This document shows, in pieces, positions 1-10,315 of a stretch of 64,000 nucleotides of DNA. The DNA is from Azolla caroliniana. Its lineage: Eukaryota; Polypodiophyta. Position numbers and translations under genes: made by a program. The stretch spans positions 5,704,001-5,768,000 of the forward strand of contig JBHGNT010000022.1 in the NCBI GenBank assembly GCA_043228905.1. The letters are read 5' to 3'. The notes below the pieces were generated by a model that had not been told where the DNA came from, made no database searches, and saw only the letters and a list, made by a program, of their open reading frames with translations. Positions within the stretch are counted from its first letter, which is position 1. Every line of letters starts with the position of its first letter.

Positions 1-101
1 ATGTATTACATGTGGTGCATGATAACCATGTCACTCATTTTAGCGCTCATCTATGTGAATTTACATGTAAAAGTACAATGATAGAAATATAAATTCAACT
101 A

Positions 102-172
102 AATGTCATGGCTTAGTGGTAAGCCTACTGACTCTCAACTAAGAGGTGCAAGGTTCGAATCCTTACATGCCC
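102..172 (+). repeat. tRNA-derived SINE head (tRNA-Glu-like) or tRNA pseudogene
   Basis: The stretch carries both internal RNA polymerase III promoter boxes at tRNA spacing. An A-box-like TGGCTTAGTGGT starts at 109 and a perfect B box GGTTCGAATCC lies about 40 bases downstream. Between them is GACTCTCAAC, resembling the anticodon loop of plant tRNA-Glu (CTC). The acceptor arms do not pair and the anticodon stem is poor, so this is not a working tRNA. An old SINE or tRNA pseudogene is the best reading. No poly(A) tail or target duplication is clear. Confidence 0.4.
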
Positions 173-256
173 TCCTTACATATACATATGTGATATATAT
201 ATATTTATTAATTAATTTCATCGCCGAATGCCGGATGCCGATTCCCAACTCGCCGG

Positions 257-591
257 TGTCGTGTGAATCTTCACACACTATGTAAAAAATAATGAAATAA
301 TTATTATAGATTAGATTAGTATTACTATAGAAAGATGGATATACTCAAGTGCTTCAAAACGTTTTTACTATATACAAAATGGAGAAATACATATCAAGTT
401 ATGTGAAAAAAAAGTTTGAGAAGATAGGGAAATTAGAACTATCCCACATAGATAGGAAAGTTAAGGCCCTGGCTATATAAGCACCTTGAGCTCCCTCATT
501 TTTCATGTGTGCTAAGAGTACTTTGGCCACTTTGTCTTGATAGATGATGGTGGCCAAATTCCCTAAAACCGGAAACCGACCGGTAAACAAA
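257..591 (+). repeat. 5' LTR of element I, truncated
   Basis: This matches the first third of the 3' LTR almost base for base, including the AT-rich block around 285-320 and the start of the CCGGTAA repeats. Homology stops near 591 and integrase code follows at once. The break falls at the first CCGG repeat unit, upstream of the LTR's TATA region. Confidence 0.8.
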
Positions 592-1171
592 TAGGAGAAT
601 GGCCGTGTCTATTGCCATTTGCAGTATGGGCTGACAGGACTACTCATAGCACGGTGACGGGATACATGCCGGCAGAGATCATATTCGAACAAAAGCCAAT
701 AATGCCTGTAGAACAAAGTATTATTTCATGGTTTGCATTGCCATGGCAAGATGAGATAAGTAGAGAAGATCTTCTAGCATTGAGGATTCAACAATTAGAG
801 CGAAATTTGGAAGATATAGAGGAGGCTAAAGCGCGGCTAAAGAATGCAAGGCTAAAGAACAAGAAAGACTTCGATAAACGACATCGACTTCGGCCAAGGA
901 AAATCGTTGAAGGAGATTGGGTGTTAGTCTATGACAGTAGCCTAGATAACCAACATAGTACGGCTCGAAAATTCTCACAACGATGGTTTGGGCCATATGT
1001 GGTGAAGAAAGTGGAAGATAATGCAACATATCATTTAGTAGAACTGGATGGTACACCACTTGCCTTGCCAATTGCCGGTAAAAGAATCAAGATCTTCAAG
1101 AGAAGAGATAGAATAGAAATTGGATTCGAAGCTTTTGACGATTCAATCTTAAGCATCGATGAAAAAGTATA
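592..1171 (+). pseudogene. Ty3 integrase C-terminal region (fragment)
   Basis: An open frame from 612 gives 186 residues of the end of a Ty3 polyprotein. It holds the tail of the integrase core (WADRTTHSTVTGYMPAE, then FEQKPIMP), an arginine/lysine-rich linker (LKNKKDFDKRHRLRPRK) and an SH3-like C-terminal domain (GDWVLVYDSSLDNQHS, FGPYVV, TYHLVELDG). No chromodomain follows. It is clearly homologous to the integrase end of element H (42.5-43.1 kb) and ends in a normal stop at 1169-1171. The catalytic Asp, Asp and Glu lie upstream and are missing, so the fragment is inert. The following segment ends in the polypurine tract GGTGGGGGCGAA beside the 3' LTR. Confidence 0.85.
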
Positions 1172-1239
1172 GTAAACAAAAGTGGAGCCTCATCAAAATT
1201 GGCACATACCGATGGATGTGCAGGTTTGGTGGGGGCGAA

Positions 1240-2591
1240 TGTCGTGTGAATCTTCACACACTATGTAAAAAAATAATGAAATAATTATTATAGATTAGAT
1301 TAGTATTACTATAGAAAGATGGATATACTCAAGAGCTTCAAAACGTTTTTACTATATACAAAATGGAGAAATACATATCAAGTTATGTGAAAATAAAGTT
1401 TGAGAAGATAGGGAAATTAGAACTATCCCACATAGATAGGAAAGTTAAGGCCCTTGCTATATAAGCACCTTGAGCTCCCTCATTTTTCATTTGTGCTAAG
1501 AGTACTTTGGCCACTTTGTCTTGATGGATGATGGTGGCCAAATTCCCTAAAACCGGAAACCGGTCGGTAAATAAATCCGGAAATCGGCCGGTAAGCAAAT
1601 CCGGAAAATGGGTCCGGTAAGCAAATCCGGAAACAGCCTGGTATGCAAACCGGAAACAGGCCGGTAAGCAAAACCGGAACCGGAACCGGCAAGCAAACCG
1701 GAACCGGAAACTGGCCGGTATGCAAACCGGAAACCGGCCGGTAAGCAAAACTGGAACCGGAACCGGTAAGCAAAACCGGAACCGACAAGCAAACCGGAAC
1801 TGGAAACAACCGGCAAGCAAAATTGGAACCGGAACCGGCCGGCAAGCAAAATGGAACCGGCTACCAGACGAGGTTGGACGCGGATGGACGAAATATTGGA
1901 TCATGCAACAAACTAAAGTAAAGTGAAGAGAACTAAAGTAAAGGCCATGTGGACGCAAGCAACTAAAGTTGGAGTGCATGCAAAAAGTAAAGGTCATGTG
2001 GACGGTCACATGCAACTAAAAGAAAAAGCCATGCAACTAAAAATAGATGCAACTAAAAGAAAAAGCTAGGCAACTAAAAGTAGAGGCCATGCAACAAAAA
2101 GTGGAAAGGTTATGATCAAGGGAGAACTCTATATATATTCCATTTTTCTTCTTACACTGAGGCTCTCTCCATATTATATTGCTTTTCTTTTCCTTCGGAG
2201 CTCCCCTATCTTATCGAAGCCATATCTCTCAAGTAAACCCTAATTTCCTTACGGAAGCCATATCTTACTCATAACCCTAAATTTCCATACGGAAGCTATT
2301 CAACTCATAAAACCATAATCTCTTATCAAAACCACAAACCCTAATTTTCTATAGAATTCATATCTTAATTTCCTCTAATCTATTACTCTAGCCATCTCCA
2401 TTAGCAAAAAATTTTGTAATCCCAATCTTGGGATTAATTGTAATCTTTCTTTCTACTTGTTAATGAAATTTGTTAATCTTTCTCATTTCGGTTAATTCTT
2501 AGTACATAAATACACGAATTTGATATCCTCTAGTCAAAGGCCCCGGGGTCTTGCCTCAACATTTACGTATCCTTGTCGTATTTCCGCGACA
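1240..2591 (+). repeat. 3' LTR of element I
   Basis: It begins TGTCGTG directly after the polypurine tract and ends CGCGACA. A TATA-like CTATATATATTCC near 2128 would drive transcription. A pyrimidine-rich leader and AT-rich U5 follow. At about 1,352 bases it is much longer than the 700-770 base LTRs of related elements D, F and H, partly through the CCGG-rich minisatellite it contains. Confidence 0.75.
1550..1866. repeat. CCGG-rich minisatellite inside LTR
   Basis: An irregular array of CCGGTAAGCAAAACCGGAAC-type units, in which ACCGGAACCGGAA and CCGGTAAGCAAA alternate. Unit order varies, so it grew by repeated slippage or unequal exchange. It keeps frames open on both strands by chance. It is dense in CCGG sites. 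Confidence 0.9.
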
Positions 2592-3440
2592 CCGGCAAGC
2601 TCGATAGGAGGGCAAGAGCTTTGACTTCTTCTTCAAAGTTGATCTCTTGTGAGGACAATTCTCACAACATCCGGTTGATGGTGTTATTGTGGGAGGTAGC
2701 TGGATCGATCTCTCTCATCGTCATGTTGAACAATTGTCTCTCTCACACTAGGATACATATTGGATGAGTTCACACTAGGATACAAATTGGAAGTAGTCGG
2801 CCTTTTATGCCAACACCTATGCCTGTGGTCTCCAGGATTAACGTCCTCCGTTCTTGATGCCCTTGCGCGATTATCTTGCCTTCTTCTTCGATGAAGCACC
2901 CGAGGTGAGTAAATCGAACTTGTATGCCTTGATCAACAATTTACCCGACTGACACCAAATTCTTGGTGGTTGTGGGATCACGCAAGATATTCTTGATGTT
3001 TCCCTTCTGGTCGACATGGCTCAGAGGGACATCTCCTATGTGTTCAATGGGGTGAGGGGGGTCATCGCCAGTTTCGACGACCCCCATCTGCTCAGCCTTT
3101 TCCAGAGGTGTGAATTACTCCTTGTGATTCGTCATATGGTTTGATGCGCCTGAATCCACATACCACACCTCGTTCAACCTTGAGGTGTTCACAACCATTG
3201 AGTTGGCTTTGTGCTTCATCATGAAGGTTGGGCCCATTTCGGCTTCCCTTAGCCTTCGGCGTAGTGTCTACATCTCATCAGCGTGATTAGGCTTTCTCTG
3301 AATTGGCTCTCTTTTCTAGCACTCGCTCTCTCTGTGGCCCTTCCGGCCACAGTACCAACAGTCCGATGCGGTCTTTCCTTGTTAACTTCTAGTGCCGCCT
3401 TTACTCCCCCTACTCATTGAGGGCCTGGAATTGTTTTTGG
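2592..3440 (-). pseudogene. Copia-A family gag/protease fragment
   Basis: Read on the minus strand this is a decayed piece of the family found intact at 14.6-20.5 kb. In order it has a CCHC zinc knuckle (CWYCGRKGHRESEC, about 3,310-3,365), the protease motif WYVDSGASNHMTNH (about 3,145-3,180) and the pre-integrase segment LVSVG, VRFTHLGCFIEEEG (about 2,900-2,960). Stops and frameshifts are frequent. The left 150 bases, with a 26-base tandem repeat around 2750, are not assignable. It abuts the Tat-like element near 3440. Confidence 0.7.
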
Positions 3441-3469
3441 CATTCTGATTATTCCTCGAATGCTAGTCT

Positions 3470-5420
3470 GTTGTCGGTGCTTGCGTTCAACCATCCAGTT
3501 GTACAACAATATCGATCTTGTGGGCGTCGTATTCTTCCATGAGCCATGTAATCTCCTCCTGGTGGTTTGCAACCAGCTCGTACAAATTGCGTGCAAGATC
3601 CTCCTAGACGGTATTAATGGATGTGTCATCTATTTTGAAGAAAGTTATGCCTTGCTTCTTCCGGTTTTCTCTGTTGGCGAGGAGCAGTTGTAATTCAACT
3701 ACTTGTTCCGACCATGTCTGCCAGCCTTTGTGTGACCATCTTCTATGTTCGGCGCTTGTGTGACCTCAAGATGAGGCGTACTTCTTCCTCGCCCATGCTG
3801 ACCTGGTACTACATTGTGGCTAATGCCTTTCGCATTTTGGCCAGGTAAGCTTTTGCTGACCCTTTGTCGAACATTAGCTTCGTATCTGCCACCAATAATG
3901 CCAATCTTTTCTCCTCATACCGAGCCTTGAGCTCGTTGCATTTTTTAACTAGGTTTCTTTTCCAGGTTGGGCTGTTCCTTTTGTTGTTCGTACGCCATAT
4001 GCATCTCTATCTTTTCAAGCACGAAGTTCGACATCTGGTCAGCAGAATGGTCATCTAGGATCTGAACAGAATGCTCAAGCTCTTGGACCATCTCCTGCTC
4101 CTCCTATGTCTCCTTCCTTTGACGTTCTACCTGTTGCTTCAATTGTTGTATGGTGTTGTCTTTGGCATCAAGCATTGCCCCATCTTGGTCTTAACGAACT
4201 CAACTTTAGCCTCAACTTTAGCCTCAACTTCTTCTACACATTTATTAGCCTGTTCGACCTCTTTGGCTGAAGCCCGTAGTTGATCACAATTCTGCATATG
4301 GTCGGTGGCGTCCTTCATTTTTTCTTCTATCTGTTAGAGTCCATCAGATAGTTCATCCTTGTCGTTTTGCAATGTAGAACATTGTGATCCACCGAGTCGG
4401 CTACCATTGATGCTCTTTTACATGCCTCTGCCATGTCCTTTGTAGCTTTGTTTGTTCAAGCATACTCCATGTGTACTTCGACAAATGTCGTATGAAGAGT
4501 CAGCATTTGAATTGCCTATCCCTTTTGCAATGTAGAACATTGTGATGCAGTGGGTCCGTTGCCATTGATGCTCTTTTACATGCCTCTGCCATGTCCTTTG
4601 TAGCTTTGTTTGTTCGGGAATACTCCCTATAAACTTCGACCAATGCCATATGAAGAGTCGCTATTTGAATCGTATGTCCCCTATTTTTCGCCTCGCTCTG
4701 TCAACCGATTCATTGTAGTTCCTAAGCATGGCCTTTTGAATCATTTCTCAATCCTTATGCTCCTGAGCTAGTATGTCGAACGCATGCTACAATCTCTTGG
4801 TGAGCCAATCCACGAGTTCATAGGATGTTCCAAATTGTGGTCTTTCGGGTAGGCCAAGTACTTCATTTAGTGACATAGTCGATGATTTCCCCCTTTCAAT
4901 AGATTGCGATTAAGCCTGTTCGACTCTCCCAGTAGTCGGCGTTTCATCTTGTAGTGGTCGATCAACCGACTCTTGGTTCTTGACCCTCTCTCTCTTGGAA
5001 GGTTGATTCTCTCATTCTAATTGGGTGTGTCGCTAACTCCTTTGTTTGATTCTTGTCTTCTTTGGTGGAGGTTGACTCTTTTTTGGTGGTTGTTAAGGTT
5101 GGGCTACCGATGTCGGCCCTTATGGATGAGTTGGCTCCGACACCTGCTATTTTTTGACTTCAGGTTGAGGGTTTGTTGTTGGGGTTAGCTCCGGTATTTG
5201 TTGGGTTTCGGATGGTGTGTGCTGATTTGGTTCCAGTTCCTGTCACTCTTCGCGTGGAACTGTTCTCCAGACCGTTGGCGTCGACGCCAATCGTGACGGC
5301 TACCCCTTCTCCTTCCTTGGAATCTTCCGCTGGACATTTTTGCTAGGTGTTAGGCATAATACTGTAAGCCACCGAGCAAAAATCGGCTTCATTGGCTTCC
5401 CATTTTGCACCCCTTGCAAC
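3470..5420 (-). pseudogene. Extra coiled-coil ORF downstream of integrase
   Basis: Translation in shifting minus-strand frames gives a proline/glutamine-rich, low-complexity N-terminal part (about 5,000-5,400). A conserved-looking segment with LNEVLGLPERPQFGTSYEL follows (about 4,800-4,880). Next come long charged heptad-like stretches such as EQANKCVEEVEAKVEAKVEF, CNELKARYEEKRLALLVADT and EDLARNLYELVANHQEEI. I do not recognise a catalytic domain. It is in sense orientation after integrase, so it looks like an additional ORF as described in Tat/Ogre elements, although Ogre places its extra ORF before gag. A 158-base tandem duplication lies inside it. Function unknown. Confidence 0.5.
4365..4680. 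repeat. 158-bp tandem duplication
   Basis: TTTTGCAATGTAGAACATTG begins at 4365 and again at 4523, and the homology continues through GCTCTTTTACATGCCTCTGC in both copies. The copies have clearly diverged, so the duplication is old. It lies within the coiled-coil ORF. Because 158 is not a multiple of three it shifts the frame. Confidence 0.85.
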
Positions 5421-5659
5421 TGCTCCCTAAGTGCAATTCCAGACATTGAACCCATCTGTCCATCAGAATCTTAGCTTTCCCGGCATTGAACCTATCTCTG
5501 TGTGAAAAACCAATAATACCTTACTGACTTCGAACAACTTTTCTTTATTGTGTCTGTGTCAATCGACAAATGCCTTAGTTCGCCTTTGTTTCTGCTCTAA
5601 CTAACACATGGCTTGCAACCGACTCTCCTCTAGCAACAACAGTTGCTCCTTCCGAATTC

Positions 5660-7440
5660 TTTCTGACTGCTCCTCATCGAATCATTCGGTTACTTGGACG
5701 CGCAATGTCGGAATTTGAAACTCGATCGGCATTACTGCCTCTAATCCAAACACCATTCGGAACGGGGTCGACTTAATCATTGTCTTATAGTGTTGTAAGC
5801 CCATAGAGCACTATGGAGTTTTTTATTCCTGTCGGTTTGATTCTCATTGTTTATCTTCCTTAGAATCATCTGTAGTGTCTTATTGGTTGATGTGGGAAAC
5901 CCATTAGCTTGTGGATAGTACAGAGTACTCCTTTTATGCACAACTGCATAATAAGTTGACAATTCATGAACAATTGTGTTAACAAAATGAGTACCCTGAT
6001 TGCTTACTAACTTGATTAGGCAACCAAATCGGCACCATCTGTATTTGTAAAGGAATTTCATTGTCGACGTTGTTGTATTATCCCGAAGCTTTGGCTTCTA
6101 CCCATTTCATGCAATAGTCGATAGCGACTATGATATACCTATTGCTTGTTCATGTTGCCACAAGTTTGAATGGTCTGACAAAGTCAAGACCCCATTTCTG
6201 GAACGGCTCTAAAGGCAGTACCGGTTGGTGTGGCATGTGCTCCCGTTCAGTTGGTTGACCGGTTCTTTGGCACTGATTGCATTGTCGATAGTATTCGACC
6301 GCATCCTTCGTAGTAGTCGCCCACCATAGCCCGTTATTGCATAATGGACTCCAGTTATCCCGTAATGAGCTTCGTGCAAGATTGGTTCCTTTCCGAACTG
6401 TCAAATGACACATCACCATATGCCATCAGATCCTTTCTGATACAATATGTCGTTTAATAAGAAGAAATTCCGACTCCGAACTGGTAGTCATTTTCATTAA
6501 TCTACCGGTACTAAGAAATATCGACATTTCTGTGATCCACAAATCAGATTTTTCTTCATCCACTACAGTTGAAACCACTATGGTGACTTTGATGAGTTGA
6601 GTGTGGGGACAATCATCCTTCATTCCTGTACCCAACTCTCTTGACTCTAGATGACTTAGATAGTCGGCTACTGCATGCTAGACTCCTGGTCGATGGATAA
6701 TGTCAAACTCAAACTCTTGTAGCAGTAGTGTCCATCTTGGCAATTTACCTCTCAATTCCTATTTTGAAACTAAGTACAATTCTTGTCAATTCCTGTTGAA
6801 TGGTGAAATGTGAATTTTCGACCCAACAGGTAGTGTCAGAATTTGTTGATGCTATAAATCATTCCGAGGGCCTCGTGTTCCATTGCCGAATAATTTCCTT
6901 CGGTAGTTGATAATTTCCAACTCGCATAATATATTGGCCTGTACTAGTTCAGCTCCGACAATTGCATCAAAGAACTTCCGATTGGGACATCAGAGGCGTC
7001 CACAAAGACATGAAATCCTTATCCCAATCAGGTGGTTGACAACATCTTCTTGAGACAGTCCTATGCATCTAGTTTGGCGGTTGTCCATTGAAATGACACT
7101 TTGTGTACCGTTGTATGCAAAGGTGTGGCCACATCGGCTAGATACCGAATCATCTGACTGTGCCATCTTATTTAACCCAAAAATCTACTCAAGGCTTTGG
7201 CATTTGTCAGTGGTGAAGCCTCCATTATAGCCTTTACTTTGTCTAGGTTGACTGCAATGCATTCGCAACTAACGAAATGTCCGAACAGCATACCACTCGT
7301 TACACCAAATGCACATTTAGCTGGATTCAAACTAAGTTGACCTTGGCGACACCGGTCAAAGCATAGTCGGAGATGTTCAAAATGGTCAGCTTTCCTACTG
7401 CAAGTATTATTCTTCTTTTGCATCATCCAATTCCTCCATC
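5660..7440 (-). pseudogene. Tat-like pol: RT scrap, RNase H and integrase
   Basis: From right to left: the RT thumb (HFEHLRLCFDRCRQGQLSLN, then NPAKCAFGV; about 7,180-7,400), an RNase H strand motif (EALGMIYSINKF then HYLLG, about 6,780-6,890), the integrase zinc region with CNQCQRTGQP (about 6,260-6,290), the core (GLDFVRPF near 6,190, VSNQGTHFVN near 5,990, ANGFPTSTNKTL near 5,890) and the end VFGLEAVMPIEF near 5,740. The second catalytic Asp of the usual SDQGTHF is Asn here and the expected Glu before STNK is lost. A Tyr-x-Asp-Asp box is not intact, because most of the RT palm is deleted around 7,430-7,500. Confidence 0.75.
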
Positions 7441-7499
7441 ATGTTAATTGTCCCTACATGAACTGGCAAACATTGTTGAGATATTGTGACCTTCTCTTG

Positions 7500-8130
7500 C
7501 GTCAAAACCCAAATCTTGTTCTTGCCTTTTCGGAATGTCAACATATTTTTCTACCAATTCTGCTTAATATTAGCAGTTTTGAGCCAAGTTCTACCCAATA
7601 ATAAAGGATATGCACTTGGTGCATCTAAATGAAGAACCACTACTAAGATATGAAATGTGTGACCCCCGAATCCCGATGACAATGTCCAACTGTCGAATCA
7701 ATCCGAGTGGTCGGACAATACTCATGTCGGCCATTCATAACCAAAAAGGGCAAGCCTCCCATGTCATAATACCGAGTCGATCACATGTAAGCTTATTAAT
7801 AATAGTGACACTAGCACTACCATCTACAATGCTCCCTAAGACTTCCTAGCGGTGAATTATTACCCTGACTGTTGGACTCTGCTCGTCCATTATCGTCGGT
7901 CCTGTGATTGGATTATTGTAATTTACCGACACTTTTTCTACCCCATTCTGCGCTATAATTGTGACGATCTTTTTGGTAAATCTAGACACTAATTTCAATA
8001 ATCCAGCTAGGGGTAATGACACTTGACAATCTACCAAGACCTTCCATGCTTCTTCGTCTTCAGGTATTGTAGTTGGTGCCCACTGGTCGACTCTCCGACT
8101 TGTCGGTCGATAGACCACTTTCTTGCAACA
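7500..8130 (-). pseudogene. Tat-like protease region
   Basis: Reading leftwards, an open stretch from 8118 contains WKVLVDCQVSLPLAGLLKLV, the conserved segment that precedes protease in Tat elements. Then comes VDGSASVTIINKL near 7,800, matching a retroviral-type aspartic protease active site (usual DSGAS, here DGSAS). Several stops follow. It would have cut the polyprotein. Confidence 0.55.
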
Positions 8131-8269
8131 TTCGGGCCACGTTGTTGTTGTTGGCCTCTTCGACCCACTCCTTGGTTGCTTTTCTTACTACCTCTTGTAC
8201 TTCCCACTCCTATTGTTTAGCCTTATTGCGACTGGTTACATGTTGTACTTCGAGCACAACCATATTCAC

Positions 8270-9960
8270 CGTCGGTGCTTTTCCTTTATTCTTTGTCGGG
8301 CATTGATTTGCATAGTGACCATCTTTCCTGCAAATATAGCAAGTCCGTACAGATGAGCCACTGGCTTCGCCCTTTTCATACTGAGTTCAAGCATCTTGGT
8401 ATTCTAAGTCATCTCTGGCTCTTGATTCATGCTAAAACTGTCGAAATCCTTTCAACTTTTTGTTATGGAATCGACGATTTGATGGTTGATTATCGTCATT
8501 CCTCCTATGATCATGAGATCTTCTGTCCTCCGGGTACCGACCACCCCAGTAAGGTTGCGATTATTGCTATCCCGCTGGAGTGAATAGTCCCGATCATAAG
8601 TATTTTGACGATTGCGTTGATAATAATCTTGTTGATCATCTTCTCGTCGATAGTCACTATACCGGTCATCGCGCCAATAATCATCTTGTCAATTATAGTA
8701 GTCCATCCAATTATCTTCCCGGTGATTATCATCCCTCCGATTATGATCTGATCAATAATGATCCTCATATCATGGATGATCATCCTCTTGAGGTCGGTGC
8801 CCCGACCTATTCCGGTCCTCTTAAAAGTTGTTTCCGGGGTGAATCTGACAGACTGGTGGCACGGTTTTATTGAGTAAATTGTACTCACATTGATTGAAAA
8901 AATGTCCTTGGAATCGCCGATCATACAATGAGTACACAAACTTCATTCCATCATAGAATGCCCCATATTGAGACACAGTGCATTGCACGGCTTGTCGGAA
9001 TCTTAACTCTTCCATTGTAGGTAAAGACTTATGTAATGCCGCTATATTCGTAGTGTTATTGCTCTAGGTTCTATCTATTGCTAGTGCTATATCAATCAAT
9101 TGCTCTAGTGATTGATTCTTGAAATCTAACGAAGCTAAAATTGTTTGGAGTGGCTCGTGTAATGCCTCCAAGAATATGTATTTTAGCTCTTCCTCTTAAA
9201 TTGGTTGTGCAATTGGGAGACGAAGATTCTAAAATCGAATGCCAAACTGCGCCACTATTTCATGGGGCTCCTGATATGCCACATAAAACTGACTAATTAG
9301 ATCCTTCTATGGATTCTACCGATGAAATAATCGAATGGATTTGGTACTTAACTGTTGAATCGTAAGACTCAAACACCCTCTGCCCATTCTGGTTATACAA
9401 ATTCGTTGACGGTCCGTCGAGCAATAATTCAAACTCGACAATTTTATAATTTTCTTCCTTTGCAACATGATTTACCTTCCATGTTGTAAGAAAATTGCGC
9501 ACATGCGCTTCCGCATCGGCTCTATCCCGATACTTTGAGTAAGTCTACGACATTGTATCCTCGTACCAAGTGTCAAAAGAATATCCTTGATCAGACTGCT
9601 CCTCGTCCAAATTGCTATCAATTAGATCAGCAATGTCACTCCACTCCCCTTCAGCTTCTTATTGAATCTGGTTAATAATTTCCAAACCTTCTTCAATCCC
9701 ACCCTCTGCATGCCGTGCCTCTGATCACGTGTGTGGTCTTTTGCAGCCTACAGGTGTAACCGGACTAGACGACATCCATTCCCCTTGATCACTGCCTATA
9801 GCAGATGTAACCAGGCGTGCCAAAATATTGTATTGATTGCCGACAATCAACTATTGTATCCGACAGACACAATGGGTTGAACGTTCAACCCCAAATGTTC
9901 AATCAAGATGATTGTCGTAGGAAATTGGATTACTCATACTAGTCTATACTTGGGAATTGA
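8270..9960 (-). pseudogene. Tat-like gag
   Basis: The minus strand shows a gag core (DRADAEAHVRNFLTTWKVNH, about 9,480-9,540, followed by IVEFELLLDG), further broken gag sequence at 8,820-9,300 and a CCHC zinc knuckle CYICRKDGHYANQC at about 8,300-8,341. Between knuckle and core there is an Asp/Arg/Ile-rich low-complexity region of repeated GATCATAA-like units (8,500-8,900) that probably expanded by slippage. The order core then knuckle is normal for gag, the RNA-binding particle protein. Stops and frame changes rule out function. Confidence 0.6.
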
Positions 9961-10315
9961 TATATGGAGAATACTACTCTGATTGATAAGTACTGATGAT
10001 AAACTATTCAGCTTCATATGGTTAATTAGAAGGTACGGTAACCAAAATACTTAAGCACACAATAAGATATAATTGACACACAAATAACTAACTACTAACT
10101 TATATTAAACCCAAAATAGAACGATAAAATTACAATGCTCTTGGTGCCTTTTTCTAGGTGATCTGAGAGTCTCTCTTCTAAGATTTACAGTTGCTTTGTT
10201 CGGCAAGAACTATAACAAAATTGTTTTAACTAATTCTATTTTTTTCTACTTGGCAAAAATCATATTATATTTCCTTCTGACTCTGACTCTTTCACATTTG
10301 TTCAACTCCGAACAT
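9961..10315 (-). repeat. Leader and 5' LTR remnant of Tat-like element
   Basis: AT-rich, non-coding DNA upstream of gag on the minus strand. Sequence from about 10,040 rightwards looks like an LTR R/U5 (AGACTCTCAGATCACC, long T/A runs) beginning TGTTCGGAGTTG at the Copia-A' boundary. No second copy survives for comparison, so the limits are approximate. Confidence 0.35.

Larger units (their letters stand above)
257..2591 (+). mobile_element. Deleted Ty3 LTR retrotransposon (element I)
   Basis: Two copies of a sequence starting TGTCGTGTGAATC face the same way (257 and 1240) and flank an integrase tail. The right copy ends in CGCGACA, so the element has TGTCG/CGACA termini like the related elements D and H. 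The 4-bp CCGG just before it (253-256) and just after it (2592-2595) is the apparent target duplication. The left LTR is cut after about 335 of 1,352 bases and joins directly to integrase sequence, so primer-binding site, gag, protease, RT and RNase H are all gone. It cannot move by itself. Confidence 0.8.
3441..10315 (-). mobile_element. Decayed Tat-like Ty3 retrotransposon
   Basis: Reading right to left there is LTR remnant, gag, protease, RT scrap, RNase H, integrase and then an extra coiled-coil ORF. The integrase tail VFGLEAVMPIEFQIP and the gag motif HVRNFLTTWKVNH are typical of the Tat clade. All frames are broken, most of the RT palm is missing and catalytic integrase residues are changed. 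The 5' LTR is cut at 10315 by a Copia-A relic and the 3' LTR is lost at the left junction. Confidence 0.75.

Noticed and set aside
102-172. A functional tRNA-Glu gene.
   Set aside because: Acceptor stem does not pair, the anticodon stem is broken, and the T stem has a mismatch.
1383-2015. A 210-codon minus-strand frame rich in Phe-Arg-Phe-Pro-Val repeats.
   Set aside because: It is the translation of the CCGG minisatellite inside an LTR.
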